Positions 1 through 9,488 are shown, numbered from the stretch's first letter. The stretch: 64,000 bases of DNA from an uncultured Shewanella sp. (GCF_947497935.1 NZ_CANMIO010000003.1:186001-250000); one strand, 5' to 3'. Notes: generated by a model from the sequence alone, not told the origin. Numbers and translations are program-made.

Positions 1-23
1 GTGACACTTTAATGAAATGTCAC
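1..23. promoter_or_regulatory. Inverted repeat upstream of rdgC (possible operator)
   Basis: GTGACA and TGTCAC form perfect 6-bp arms separated by 11 bases, about 90 bp before the rdgC start. Symmetry and position suit a dimeric regulator site, but the window begins here, so its left context is unknown. The binding protein is not identifiable. Confidence 0.25.
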
Positions 24-113
24 ATAGCGAAGATCCAAGATGTCAATGAGGCGGTTTACCCGAACCGGACAATGGCTTACACTGCGGCTTTAATTTTGAT
101 TGAGCACTTATCT

Positions 114-1025
114 ATGTGGTTTAAAAATCTAACTGTATACCGCTTTAACAAGCCTTTCTCTGTTGACCCTGATTCACTAGAAAAATCACTGGAAGACTTC
201 ACCTTCTCTCCTTGCTCAAGCCAAGACATCAGCAAATTTGGATTCTCCAAGGCAATGGGCAAGCATGGCGAAACCTTGATCCACACTGCTGGTGACAGAC
301 ACCTTATCTGCGCCACTAAAGAAGAAAAGATTTTACCGTCTCAAGTGATCAAAGAAGCACTTGAAGAAAAAGTCAGCCAAATTGAAGCTGAAGAAAATCG
401 CAAGCTTGCTAAGAAAGAAAAAGATGCGATGAAAGATGAGATCACAACGACCTTATTACCGCGTGCTTTCTCTCGTCGTAGCCAAATTCGTGCACTGATT
501 TTACCTGAAATCCAGATGGTGCTAGTTGACAGCTCTAGCGCGGCTAAATCTGAAGAGCTAATGGCATTATTGCGTAAAGCAATTGGCACCTTGCCAATCA
601 TTCCGATGAGCTTTAAAACGCCAATTGAAACTCAGTTAACTGAGTGGCTAAAAGAAGGTAAAACCCCTGCTGCGTTTGAAATGCAAGATGAAGCCGAGCT
701 AAAGAGTGACTCAGATGAAGGCGGTATTGTTCGCTTCAAACAGCAAGACTTGAGCGAAGATGAAGTTCTCGCGCATATCGAAGTGGGTAAACAAGTTCAT
801 AAGCTTGCACTTCACTTCGGTCAGTCAATTGCATTCTTACTGCAATCAGATGCCGCGATTAAGCGCCTAAAGTTCTCTGAAGAATTTAGAGCGGGTAATG
901 ACGATTTAGGTAATGATGACCCAATGGCAAGACTTGATGCAGACTTTGCCTTGATGAGCAGCGAGCTTATCGCACTTATCAATGCAACCGTTGAAGCCCT
1001 TGGCGGCCTAGAAGACAGCATTTAA
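114..1025 (+). CDS. rdgC: Recombination-associated protein RdgC
   Basis: RdgC is a ring-shaped, non-specific double-stranded DNA-binding protein of the nucleoid. It restrains RecA filament formation and strand exchange. The 303-residue product has the family's usual length and begins [15 protein letters not shown], the typical RdgC N-terminus. Reading could be extended upstream to position 12, but the extra 34 residues have no RdgC character, so ATG at 114 is preferred. The middle (about residues 80-115) is rich in Lys and Glu, as in the family, and the C-terminus is acidic and helical. The gene stands alone, with a strong hairpin immediately downstream and a convergent peptidase gene beyond it. 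No odd substitutions were noticed. Confidence 0.96.
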   Translation: MWFKNLTVYRFNKPFSVDPDSLEKSLEDFTFSPCSSQDISKFGFSKAMGKHGETLIHTAGDRHLICATKEEKILPSQVIKEALEEKVSQIEAEENRKLAKKEKDAMKDEITTTLLPRAFSRRSQIRALILPEIQMVLVDSSSAAKSEELMALLRKAIGTLPIIPMSFKTPIETQLTEWLKEGKTPAAFEMQDEAELKSDSDEGGIVRFKQQDLSEDEVLAHIEVGKQVHKLALHFGQSIAFLLQSDAAIKRLKFSEEFRAGNDDLGNDDPMARLDADFALMSSELIALINATVEALGGLEDSI

Positions 1026-1048
1026 TTAGCCGTAGATACGAGTTAATT

Positions 1049-1078
1049 AAAAGGCGCCTAATTGGCGCCTTTTCTTTT
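1049..1078. terminator. Bidirectional terminator between rdgC and the M61 peptidase gene
   Basis: AAGGCGCC and GGCGCCTT pair around a short TAATT loop, flanked by A-runs on the left and T-runs on the right. The hairpin can therefore terminate rdgC on the plus strand and the convergent peptidase gene on the minus strand. Confidence 0.85.
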
Positions 1079-1090
1079 TATCAGTCCGAT

Positions 1091-2896
1091 TTATTTAACC
1101 GCTTTAAACTGACCGTCTTTATCAAATGGCCAATCAACACCTAGCCAAGCTTTGAAAAATGCTTTTTGTGAGCGGCTTGGCTTATCAACACTGGTGATAG
1201 CAAGCTTGCCACTTTGCTTTTCACCAAGCTTGAGCTCCACCTCATTGAGCCTATCATTGCTAAATAACGTCACTTTAATCGTGTCGCCCACGCTGAAGTC
1301 TTTAATGCGTGACTCGAAACCTGCCGCTGTCACTTTAAGTCCGTTAATCGCTACGATTTCGTCGCCAAGTACGATACCCGCATTCCAGGCAGGTCCATTA
1401 CGTAACACCTGCGATAACACCAATGAACCAGACTTCAAGGTCACCCCACTAAAAGGCTCAACTTTTGCGTCTTTACCATAGCTGGTTTTTAAACCAACCT
1501 GACTAAGTAACCCATCAAAGTCTAAGCTGACTGGCGAGTTAACATATTGCTGCCACCAGTTTTCATAACTCGTACCCGACACATACTTTAAGATTCCCTT
1601 CACATCAGCAATGGTGTAGCCGGCCGGAATGCGGTGTTCATTGTAGAGCTTACGGTGCACATCACGATATGAGCGCTTAAGTTTTGTTTCTTCAAGCAGA
1701 GAAAAATCGAGGGCCAAAGAGGTCAAGTAACCTTCTGAATAGATGTTAGTACTGTGGTTAACCGCGTAATCTCCACCACTACTTGCCCACTGATTAGCGC
1801 TGGCGTCGGCAATGGATTGCACTTCTCTGCCTGGAGTTTGTTCACTCTGCGCCACTCGCTTTGCCAAGTCTTCAAAAAACTCCTTTGGCGTCATCACTCC
1901 TGCACGCAGCAATAACTGACTTTGGAAGTAACTGGTTGAACCTTCAGCAATCCATAGTAACTCAGTGATCTCTTCATCTTGATAGTTGTATGGGACTAGT
2001 CCATCAGGGCGATAAGCCTTAACGTTCCAAGTATGAATAAACTCGTGAGAGGCGGTTTTGATAAAGCCTAAATAATCTTTACGCTCTCGATAGCTAAAAC
2101 GCGGACGTTGGATAATGGTTGAGTTCAGATGCTCAGTTGCACCGCGGGCTCCACTTGTGGCGTGAACCATATAAACATAACGCTCAAATGGATAATCATC
2201 CCAAATGACCTCGGCCTGTCCGCTGAGTTTGCTCAAGTCGCTAACCATCTTGTCGATGTCGTAGTTACCCTCTCCCCAAACAACTAACTCATACGCCCTG
2301 CCGTCGGCGCTGAACTCACGATGCTCGCTGATCCCAGTTTCGATTGGAGAGTCGACTAAAATATCGTAATTTTTCGCCACGAAAGAATGCGCTTTATCGC
2401 CACTGTCCATACCTGAATAACTATTCCAGTCACTCGGAACCTCTAATGAAACAGTTAAAGGCTCATTCCTAAACTCAGGGCTATAAACAAAAGTGCCGCT
2501 AGCATCTAAAAAAGCATGGGATGCATCAATATGATTGACCCTTTGGCCTAATTTGTTGGCATAGAGTTGATATCTGACGGTTACGCTCGAGGGCTCAGTC
2601 AACGCTACAGTCCACTCACCACTCGCGGTTCTTGTCCAAGGTAATACAGCGCCGCTATCATCCGTAGCAGTAAAGGCTCTAACTGCATCCGCCAATGGCA
2701 AGACTTGATACTTACCCGTGCGCCATACTGGTAAATTAACCACTAATGAATCTGACTGTGTCTCAGGAAAGACGACTTCTACCTTTGCCAAATGGTGTTC
2801 AGGGCTAGTTAAGTCGATCTGGTAGTTTACGTTGGCAATGGCATTCGAACAGGATAACGCCCCAAAAGTTAATATAAAGGCAACTACAGGTTTCAC
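1091..2896 (-). CDS. Secreted M61-family peptidase with PDZ domain
   Basis: A predicted periplasmic zinc peptidase of family M61 (glycyl-aminopeptidase-like). The start chosen is GTG at 2896, because GAAGGA lies 7 bases upstream; the in-frame GTG at 2902 almost touches that site. A signal peptide (about residues 1-22, ending near SNAIA) leads into a beta-rich N-terminal domain. The zinc-binding and catalytic motif HEFIHTWN is near residue 284, and a downstream Glu in AEGSTSY (about residue 320) is the likely third ligand. A PDZ domain lies near residues 475-560 (VLRNGPAWNAGI, GDEIVAING). All expected active-site residues are present. Physiological substrate unknown. The gene is monocistronic and divergent from the TPR gene that follows. 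Confidence 0.9.
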   Translation of the reverse strand: MKPVVAFILTFGALSCSNAIANVNYQIDLTSPEHHLAKVEVVFPETQSDSLVVNLPVWRTGKYQVLPLADAVRAFTATDDSGAVLPWTRTASGEWTVALTEPSSVTVRYQLYANKLGQRVNHIDASHAFLDASGTFVYSPEFRNEPLTVSLEVPSDWNSYSGMDSGDKAHSFVAKNYDILVDSPIETGISEHREFSADGRAYELVVWGEGNYDIDKMVSDLSKLSGQAEVIWDDYPFERYVYMVHATSGARGATEHLNSTIIQRPRFSYRERKDYLGFIKTASHEFIHTWNVKAYRPDGLVPYNYQDEEITELLWIAEGSTSYFQSQLLLRAGVMTPKEFFEDLAKRVAQSEQTPGREVQSIADASANQWASSGGDYAVNHSTNIYSEGYLTSLALDFSLLEETKLKRSYRDVHRKLYNEHRIPAGYTIADVKGILKYVSGTSYENWWQQYVNSPVSLDFDGLLSQVGLKTSYGKDAKVEPFSGVTLKSGSLVLSQVLRNGPAWNAGIVLGDEIVAINGLKVTAAGFESRIKDFSVGDTIKVTLFSNDRLNEVELKLGEKQSGKLAITSVDKPSRSQKAFFKAWLGVDWPFDKDGQFKAVK

Positions 2897-3023
2897 TCTC
2901 ACATCCTTCTGTTATTATTATTCTAGTTGAGCAGAAAAAATATAACACAAGTCTCAATCAAGCCAAAGAATAACAAAAAACAGGCGCTTAATTTAACATT
3001 TTAGCGCGAGGAATGGCATTTTG

Positions 3024-5195
3024 ATGCGTATTTTCATTACCCTAATACCCTTGATATTTTTAGCACACACTTCCAGCCATGTTCATGCAGCGCCAAGAGA
3101 TGAAGTGTTAACAGAAGTGCAGTTAAGAGAAGCTCCGAAAGCGCTTGAGCAATCATTAGCGCAGACTATCCCCGTAGTACCTCAGTTTCCTTCAGCAGAG
3201 ATGTTTGCAGTGTTTTCTCAACAGCAGCGGATCCCAAGCGAGGAACTGAAGCGTGACATTCAACTTTCAGCTCGCTTAAAAATGGAACTTTATAACAAAG
3301 ATAAAGACCGCTATATCGCTGCAAAACGCCTCACAGAGCAACTAGAGCATATTAGTCACAGTGCTTTCGATAAGAGTTATTTATTGATGCTCAAAGGACG
3401 CCACGCAGGAAGAAGCCAACAAGATTACCTTAGTGCTATCGAATACTATCTACAAGCCGTTGCACTGCTTGAGCATTCAAACCTTCAGAGCGATCGCGTT
3501 CTACTGTATACATTGCAAGAACACCTCAGTGTCATGCATATGATTTTGCGTAAAGAAGTTGTCGCTTTACAGCACTTAACAAAGTTATCAACGCTTTCCA
3601 AACAGCTCAATAACGATTATCTGCTCGCCCATGCAGAATCAATATTAGGCAAATATTATTATCAGCAAGAGCAACTCGCTAAGTCACTTTCCCATTACAC
3701 TGAAGCAGTAAAGTACACCAGAGCGGGGAAAAACGCTTCTCAGAATGCCCATATAGAGCTGCAACTTGCTAGAGTCTATCGCGATATAGAGTCTTGGGAT
3801 GAGGCACTTGCATCGGCTCATAATGCCGCCGATGCTTTTAATCTGCTTGGTAACGAAAATTATCTGTCCTCTTCTATGACGGTCATCGCCATGATTTATG
3901 CCCGTCAAGGCCAATGGTATAAGTCGATTGACTACCACTTGAATGCACAACAAATTGAATCAAGACTCGGCAACTATATTGGTTTAGCTCTCAACCTGCA
4001 TAATCTAGGTGAAGCCTATTTTAAAGTCGGAGATCCCCACAGTTCCCTGATAAATTTAGTGCGAGCCAATGAGATTTTTACATCCAAGAATAGTGATCAC
4101 TATTTAGTCTACAACGACCTAATGATCGCCGAAGTAACAGCGAGTACAGGCGACTGGGCTAAGTCTCTCGATTACGCCACCAAGGCAGCTGCCATTGCCG
4201 AGTCTAAACGGCTAAATGAAGAGTTAAAAGAGGCGTTAACAAGGCAAACCCATGCCTTCGAAAAGCTTGGCCGCTATGAAGATGCCTACAACAGCCTGCA
4301 AAAGCAAAACAGGTTAGACAACCAGATTAAGCCGCAATCTATGGAAATTGAGCAGCAATCACAAGTCATTGAGCAAAAACTTAAGCTCAATTTAAGTCAG
4401 AGTCAAAATGAATTACAGGCAAAAATTGAACAGCTTAATATCACCCGATTAGTTAGCATACTCTGTATATTTGCCCTATGCCTGACCCTATTGCTTTTGA
4501 TCAAGCAATGGCGACTCAAGAGCAAGTTCAGCCTAGTAAACTCTAACCTAAGTAAAGCCCAGCTTCTCGAGCCTTTTACTGGGCTTCCAGGTTACTTGGC
4601 CTTCAAGATGGATTTTACTCGGCATAAAAAACCAATGAAGACACTGGCACTGGTTTCACTCTCCGAACAACTTGATTTCGATCTGGTTCAGGGGTATCAA
4701 TGCAATTCCGATATGAATACCCAGCAAGTATTAACAATCAAAAATACACTAAACTGCCAGCCTTACATTATCCGGCCGGGGGTATTCTTAATCAGTTTTG
4801 ACTCACACATCGATCCTAATGCTCTACTCACTATGTTATCGAATGCTATTCATGACCATCAGTGGGAAACAAGCCTTCATATGGGAGTATTACACCTGCC
4901 TCTATTAGGGGATTCGGCCATCAAGTTATCAGCCGAGCAGCACTTCGGCAGCCTGCAGATGTTGTTATCCGCCGCGAGAACATTAGGTAACAAGCAAAAC
5001 TACTTTGTCACAATGAAAGCACTCAACTTTGCTTCTGCTGGAATCTTCACTAAACCACTCTACCTGAACATCGAAAAGAGTATCGTTCGCGGCATTATTA
5101 AGGTCGAAACCAATGGCAATAAAGAAGATATCATTTGGCCAAGATGGAAGAGCCACCAAAACATCGATATTAATGAAGACAAAATCGCCATGTAG
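3024..5195 (+). CDS. Exported TPR membrane protein with degenerate GGDEF-like C-terminus
   Basis: This 723-residue protein has a signal peptide (cleavage near HVHAA), then helical TPR-type repeats through about residue 430. A coiled coil rich in Gln and Glu follows at 435-472, then one membrane helix at about 475-494 and a cytoplasmic tail. The tail begins LLEPFTGLPGYLAF, resembling the start of a GGDEF domain (LTGLPNR..F). Where GGDEF should stand it reads RPGVFLISF, so catalysis is not expected. ATG at 3024 is preferred over TTG at 3021, because GAGGAA lies 10 bases upstream. The layout suggests a periplasmic TPR sensor passing a signal to a cytoplasmic pseudo-cyclase. The true cyclase gene downstream is on the same strand, 120 bp away. 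The GGDEF relationship is inferred by eye. Confidence 0.7.
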   Translation: MRIFITLIPLIFLAHTSSHVHAAPRDEVLTEVQLREAPKALEQSLAQTIPVVPQFPSAEMFAVFSQQQRIPSEELKRDIQLSARLKMELYNKDKDRYIAAKRLTEQLEHISHSAFDKSYLLMLKGRHAGRSQQDYLSAIEYYLQAVALLEHSNLQSDRVLLYTLQEHLSVMHMILRKEVVALQHLTKLSTLSKQLNNDYLLAHAESILGKYYYQQEQLAKSLSHYTEAVKYTRAGKNASQNAHIELQLARVYRDIESWDEALASAHNAADAFNLLGNENYLSSSMTVIAMIYARQGQWYKSIDYHLNAQQIESRLGNYIGLALNLHNLGEAYFKVGDPHSSLINLVRANEIFTSKNSDHYLVYNDLMIAEVTASTGDWAKSLDYATKAAAIAESKRLNEELKEALTRQTHAFEKLGRYEDAYNSLQKQNRLDNQIKPQSMEIEQQSQVIEQKLKLNLSQSQNELQAKIEQLNITRLVSILCIFALCLTLLLLIKQWRLKSKFSLVNSNLSKAQLLEPFTGLPGYLAFKMDFTRHKKPMKTLALVSLSEQLDFDLVQGYQCNSDMNTQQVLTIKNTLNCQPYIIRPGVFLISFDSHIDPNALLTMLSNAIHDHQWETSLHMGVLHLPLLGDSAIKLSAEQHFGSLQMLLSAARTLGNKQNYFVTMKALNFASAGIFTKPLYLNIEKSIVRGIIKVETNGNKEDIIWPRWKSHQNIDINEDKIAM

Positions 5196-5315
5196 GCGTT
5201 TAAACCTCTGCTTCTGCTGAGGTTAATTTCTCTATTTTGAAGACTACTGGTAAGATAAGTGATTAAATTTAAGCTCCATTTTTAAATAGCGCTAGTTATA
5301 GGAACCCAAAAAAGC

Positions 5316-6872
5316 ATGAAGGATGCCGCCATAAGTACATCTCAAATAAGCGTGTTACAGCAAAAACTCTTTGTTGCTAGACAGGCGTTAGAGGAGATGA
5401 CCGAAGAGCAAAATGAAAAGCTGCACATCCTCATACAATTTATTGGACAACTAAGCCTTGCCTGTAAAGGTCAAAATTTAGAGCTTGATAATAAACTCGC
5501 TAAATTACGCCATAAATTAGCTAAGTTTAATCAATTCGAAGATTCACTCCCTGCCCTTAATGAAGCCGATACAATCCTTAAGCAGCAATATGCGCGTGTG
5601 ATGTTGCAACTCGAAGATAGCCGCCAATCATTAGCAAATATGGTGAGCCAAATTCAGCGTATTGACTCGCTTCCTAGTAAGTTAAAGCTAGAGATCACTT
5701 ACTTTAAAAAAGAGCTGGTTAAACCGTTTCATACCCATTGGGATTATATTCCGAAGGTCGAGAAAATCGTTAACTTTTATGATGAAATCTTAAAAGAAAA
5801 GCTGAACCTTGGTGAACAGTTTGAGATCTTACCTCGTCATCGACAGGCCGCTCATGAGCTTGCACAGCTATTATCAGAAATAGAGTTTAGAAAAGAGCAA
5901 CGACAACAGATCTCAGAAATTAAGAGCTCGTTAACCGAAGAGTTTGAGCTCGACACCTTGCTTGAAGCTTACCAGGTGGTACTAACTCTACTACTAGATA
6001 ACATTGCTAGAGAAAAAACCGCCTCGCAAGAGTTCCTGTACGTTCTCAATAATGCACTAAGCAATGTTCAAGAAGTAGTCACTGATAGCTACAGCCATTC
6101 GGTAAAGAATTATCAAGTGACTAAACAGCTCAATCGCGACATCAATTCCCAAGTTGATAACGTTGGCGAAGCCGTAATTGAGGTCGATGATATCGATGAG
6201 TTAAAAAATCAAATAACCCTTCATTTAGCCTCTTTGAAGAAATCTCTTGGGCGCAAAGAACTGCTCGAAAATAGAGAGCAAATCCAGTTAAAGCAATCAG
6301 TAGAGGCCTTACGACAAGAGCTCAAAAACCTTGGCAAAGAAACTGAATCATACAAAGAGCGCTTATTTGAACAGCAAAAGCTTAATCTACTAGACTCATT
6401 AACTCAGCTACCTAATCGCAGCGCATTAGAAGAGCGGATGGATATTGAATACCGCAACTATAAGCGCACTAAACAGCCATTATGGGTCGCGGTCGCCGAT
6501 ATCGATCACTTCAAAACCATTAATGACAGTTTTGGCCACAGCACTGGTGATAAAACACTGCAAGTTATTGCCATGGCAATGAAAAATGCCTTACGAGAGT
6601 CGGAGTTTGTCGCACGTTATGGCGGTGAAGAGTTTGTACTCTTGCTGCCTAATATTGCCGAGAGTGATATCCAACCTTTGCTTAACCGTCTGAGAGAAAA
6701 AGTAAAAAGCATACCGTTTAAGTTTAAAAATCAGCGAATTACAGTTACAGTGTCTATAGGTGCTGCGCAAATAATCGAAAATGAGCTCATCACAGAAACA
6801 TTCGACCGAGCCGACGCAGCGCTTTATAAAGCCAAAAATGAAAGCAGAGATAGGGTCATCATTGACTTCTAA
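5316..6872 (+). CDS. Diguanylate cyclase with long helical N-terminus
   Basis: Predicted to make cyclic-di-GMP from two GTP. Residues 1-355 are almost wholly helical with coiled-coil character and no obvious membrane segment, so the protein is probably cytoplasmic. The GGDEF domain spans about 358-518, beginning LDSLTQLPNRSALEER. It carries the active-site motif RYGGEEF (GGEEF at 436-440) and the metal-binding AVADIDHFK segment. The usual product-inhibition site RxxD reads RESE (427-430), so feedback inhibition may be weak. The start is ATG at 5316, preceded by AGGAA. The gene follows a TPR/pseudo-GGDEF gene and precedes ppnN, all on the same strand with gaps of 120 and 78 bp; co-transcription is possible but unproven. 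Confidence 0.88.
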   Translation: MKDAAISTSQISVLQQKLFVARQALEEMTEEQNEKLHILIQFIGQLSLACKGQNLELDNKLAKLRHKLAKFNQFEDSLPALNEADTILKQQYARVMLQLEDSRQSLANMVSQIQRIDSLPSKLKLEITYFKKELVKPFHTHWDYIPKVEKIVNFYDEILKEKLNLGEQFEILPRHRQAAHELAQLLSEIEFRKEQRQQISEIKSSLTEEFELDTLLEAYQVVLTLLLDNIAREKTASQEFLYVLNNALSNVQEVVTDSYSHSVKNYQVTKQLNRDINSQVDNVGEAVIEVDDIDELKNQITLHLASLKKSLGRKELLENREQIQLKQSVEALRQELKNLGKETESYKERLFEQQKLNLLDSLTQLPNRSALEERMDIEYRNYKRTKQPLWVAVADIDHFKTINDSFGHSTGDKTLQVIAMAMKNALRESEFVARYGGEEFVLLLPNIAESDIQPLLNRLREKVKSIPFKFKNQRITVTVSIGAAQIIENELITETFDRADAALYKAKNESRDRVIIDF

Positions 6873-6950
6873 GTTCCTCCCCTTGTGCTAACCCTAGTTA
6901 CCACTCTCTCTTTAAGGGACTGCTTACTTATCACTGCTTAAGGAGTTGCT

Positions 6951-8303
6951 ATGATAGTAAAAATAAGCCCTAGAGGAAGCCTAGATCAACTTTCTCAACT
7001 GGAAGTTGATAGACTTAAACAGAACGCTAAAAGTGAGCTTTATCAGCTCTACCGCAACTGCTCACTCGCCGTACTCGCATCAGGCCTTAAAAGCGATAAT
7101 GCTCAGGGGCTTTTCACTCAGTTTAGTGACTTTAATATTAATGTCTTACGCCGTGAGCGTGGTATTAAAATTGAGTTGACCAACCCGCCTGAAGAAGCCT
7201 TCGTGGACGGCGAGATCATCGCCGGGATCCAAGAGCACCTATTTGCAGTACTTAGGGATATCGTTTATATCAACGATAAGTACGATAACCTTAAACATAT
7301 CAACTTAACGAATGCGAGCCATATCACCAACGTCGTCTTTGATATCTTACGTAACGCACGCTCAATGCCGATGCTTGACCCCAATATTGTTGTCTGCTGG
7401 GGCGGACACAGTATCAATCACACCGAATATCAATACACTCGCGAAGTGGGTTATGAGCTCGGGCTACGCCAGCTAGATATCTGTACAGGTTGTGGACCGG
7501 GTGCGATGGAAGGGCCAATGAAAGGTGCCGCAATTGGCCATGCAAAGCAGAGAGTGAATATCGCTCGATATATCGGTCTTACCGAACCTAGTATTATTGC
7601 TGCTGAGCCACCGAATCAAATTGTGAACGAGTTAGTCATTCTGCCTGATATTGAAAAACGCCTAGAGGCCTTTGTTAGATTGGGACACGGGATCATTATC
7701 TTCCCAGGAGGAGCCGGTACGGCAGAGGAATTACTTTACTTGCTCGGTATTTTACTCAATAAAGATAACCAAGATATCCCCTTCCCTCTGGTGCTCACTG
7801 GGCCTAAAGAGAGTGAAGAATACTTCTTACGTATCGATGAGTTTATCGGCGCCACATTAGGTGAAGAAGCGCAAAGTAAATATCAGATAGTGATTGACGA
7901 CCCGGTCAGAGTCGCTCGAATACAAAAACAAGCGATGGAGCAGATCAAGACTTTCCGTAGGGAAAATGGCGACTCATATCAGTACCAGTGGTCTTTAAAG
8001 ATTGAACCTGAGTTTCAACTTCCTTTTGAACCAACCCATGAGGTCATGAGTAACCTAGATCTATACTTTCAACCGAATAAAGCCGAGTTAGCCGCCAACT
8101 TACGTAAAGCATTTTCTGGTATCGTAGCCGGTAATGTTAAAACAGATACCATTAAGGCAATCGAAGCCAACGGTCCCTTCGAACTCAAGGGTGATCCTGA
8201 GTTAATGCGATTGATGGACGACCTATTGGGTGCCTTTGTTAGCCAACAACGAATGAAATTACCAGGAACCGAATACGTTCCCTGCTATAAAGTCATAAAG
8301 TAG
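6951..8303 (+). CDS. ppnN: Pyrimidine/purine nucleotide 5'-monophosphate nucleosidase PpnN
   Basis: PpnN cleaves nucleoside 5'-monophosphates into the base and ribose 5-phosphate. In Escherichia coli it responds to (p)ppGpp and influences nucleotide salvage and tolerance. The 450 residues match the family length (about 454). The LOG-type Rossmann core shows [16 protein letters not shown] near residue 180 and the [11 protein letters not shown] phosphate-binding motif near 250, both intact. A strong site, AAGGAG, lies 6 bases before ATG. The last ten codons ([10 protein letters not shown]) and stop are the source of the repeated fragments found downstream, so the 3' end of this gene has been partly copied twice in the gap before xni. 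Confidence 0.95.
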   Translation: MIVKISPRGSLDQLSQLEVDRLKQNAKSELYQLYRNCSLAVLASGLKSDNAQGLFTQFSDFNINVLRRERGIKIELTNPPEEAFVDGEIIAGIQEHLFAVLRDIVYINDKYDNLKHINLTNASHITNVVFDILRNARSMPMLDPNIVVCWGGHSINHTEYQYTREVGYELGLRQLDICTGCGPGAMEGPMKGAAIGHAKQRVNIARYIGLTEPSIIAAEPPNQIVNELVILPDIEKRLEAFVRLGHGIIIFPGGAGTAEELLYLLGILLNKDNQDIPFPLVLTGPKESEEYFLRIDEFIGATLGEEAQSKYQIVIDDPVRVARIQKQAMEQIKTFRRENGDSYQYQWSLKIEPEFQLPFEPTHEVMSNLDLYFQPNKAELAANLRKAFSGIVAGNVKTDTIKAIEANGPFELKGDPELMRLMDDLLGAFVSQQRMKLPGTEYVPCYKVIK

Positions 8304-8328
8304 AAAGTTATATAGTGAAAATGATTAA

Positions 8329-8388
8329 ATGAATAAACTATTAATTATCGATGCCATGAATTTGCAGCAACGGAACTTCGCCGCATAG
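8329..8388 (+). pseudogene. Truncated xni 5' fragment, repeat copy 1
   Basis: Nineteen codons resembling the Xni N-terminus, ended by TAG where xni has a Gln codon. The xni-like sequence continues past the stop (PNKSDVT against PNESDIT) and then changes to degenerate ppnN 3' sequence. It is a remnant, not a functional nuclease gene. Confidence 0.8.
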
Positions 8389-8466
8389 CCTAATAAATCT
8401 GATGTTACAGGTAGGCGAGTACGATCCCTGCCATAAGTAGTAAGTCATAAAGTAGAAAGTGATTAA

Positions 8467-8586
8467 ATGAATAAACTACTTTTGATCGATGGCATAAATC
8501 TGGTGCGGCGAAACCACGCCGCACAACAAAACGAACTGGCGTTACAGGAGAGCGAATACGTTCCCTGCTATAAAGTCATAAAATAG
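8467..8586 (+). pseudogene. 39-codon Xni-PpnN chimeric open frame, repeat copy 2
   Basis: An uninterrupted frame begins with 23 Xni-like codons (MNKLLLIDGINLVRRNHAAQ...) and ends with ten codons identical in translation to the PpnN C-terminus ([10 protein letters not shown], then TAG). The sequence upstream of its ATG (GTGATTAA) is the same as before the real xni, so translation is possible in principle. The product is far too short to be a nuclease. I treat it as a by-product of the junction repeat unless expression is shown. Confidence 0.6.
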
Positions 8587-8612
8587 AAAGTGATAAAGTA
8601 AAAAGTGATTAA

Positions 8613-9383
8613 ATGAATAAACTGCTTATTATCGATGGCATGAACTTAGTGCGACGGATCCACGCCGCACAACCTAATGAGTCCGATATCACCGGACTGA
8701 AAGAACGTGTTAATGGTGCCTGTCGCAAACTACTTAAATATCATGCGCCAACCCATGCAACGATTGTATGGGATGGTGATGCAATCTCATGGCGAAAAAC
8801 ACTATACCCTGACTACAAAAAAGGCCGTAAACCTATGCCAGAGGCCTTGGCAAACGGCATTAATGACATCAAAACCTATCTAGCGGAGCACCAACTTCAT
8901 TCCGTCGACGCAGAGTCCGAAGCGGACGACGTTATCGCGACCTTGGCAACAAAGCTGGTAAACATTGATGGCGAGGCCATTATCGTCTCAACTGATAAAG
9001 GTTTTAGCCAATTAACTCACCCAAATATCAAACAGTGGGATCACTTCAATCAAGCCTATCTCACGATTGAAGAGATGGAGCAAAAACTAGGTATCGAGCG
9101 TAGCCAGTTAATTGATTACCTTGCACTCGCAGGTGATAGTGGTAATAAAATTCCTGGCGTTCCCGGGATAGGACCTAAGTCTGCCGTAGAATTACTTAGA
9201 ATTTACCGTTCTCTAGCAAACATCTACAACTCTATCGACAAGGTAGGCTCTAAGCAGGCTAAAAAGCTCGAAGCGGGTAAGCAGATGGCGCGCCTAAGCT
9301 ATAAACTGGTTCAACTTAAAACTGACATGCCTTTAAGCGTCAACTTAAAACAGTTTAGGTTCGACAAGCCTGACGTTGATTAA
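8613..9383 (+). CDS. xni: Flap endonuclease Xni (ExoIX family)
   Basis: Xni is a FEN-like structure-specific nuclease related to the 5'-nuclease domain of DNA polymerase I, acting on flapped or branched DNA during repair and replication. The 256 residues fit the family. Visible features are the N-terminal metal-ligand segment LLIIDGMNLVRR, the acidic cluster ESEADDVIATLA near residue 103, a second acidic site around STDKGF, and the helix-hairpin-helix IPGVPGIGPKSAVELL near 178-195. The start and upstream spacer are the third member of the junction repeat described just upstream, but this copy is full-length and intact. Its ribosome site (AAAAGTGATTAA) is weak. Confidence 0.94.
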   Translation: MNKLLIIDGMNLVRRIHAAQPNESDITGLKERVNGACRKLLKYHAPTHATIVWDGDAISWRKTLYPDYKKGRKPMPEALANGINDIKTYLAEHQLHSVDAESEADDVIATLATKLVNIDGEAIIVSTDKGFSQLTHPNIKQWDHFNQAYLTIEEMEQKLGIERSQLIDYLALAGDSGNKIPGVPGIGPKSAVELLRIYRSLANIYNSIDKVGSKQAKKLEAGKQMARLSYKLVQLKTDMPLSVNLKQFRFDKPDVD

Positions 9384-9488
9384 ACTTACATTTGTTAACA
9401 CAAAGTTGTTAACAAAACATTTACCATTACATGGCTAGATAGTATCTTAACGTTTTCGATAGAACTGTTTAAAGGAAGCATTGCTAGG

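Larger units (their letters stand above)
8271..8612 (+). repeat. Imperfect tandem triplication of the ppnN/xni junction
   Basis: This gap contains successive copies of a unit of about 140 bp. Each unit consists of the last codons of ppnN, a short AT-rich spacer ending GTGATTAAATGAATAAAC or similar, and the first 20-28 codons of xni. The xni-like ATGs are at 8329, 8467 and 8613 (the real gene), spaced 138 and 146 bp. The ppnN-like stops are at 8301-8303 (real), 8453-8455 and 8584-8586. Copy 1 reads MNKLLIIDAMNLQQRNFAA and then a TAG. Copy 2 reads on without a stop into ppnN-like codons. Against xni, copy 2 differs at seven codons synonymously and four non-synonymously in the first 23, so it does not look like simple random decay. 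No transposase or integrase is nearby. Confidence 0.9.

Noticed and set aside
8271..8612. Insertion-sequence remnant as an explanation for the ppnN/xni repeats
   Set aside because: No transposase fragment, terminal inverted repeat or target duplication is visible; every repeated part traces to ppnN or xni.
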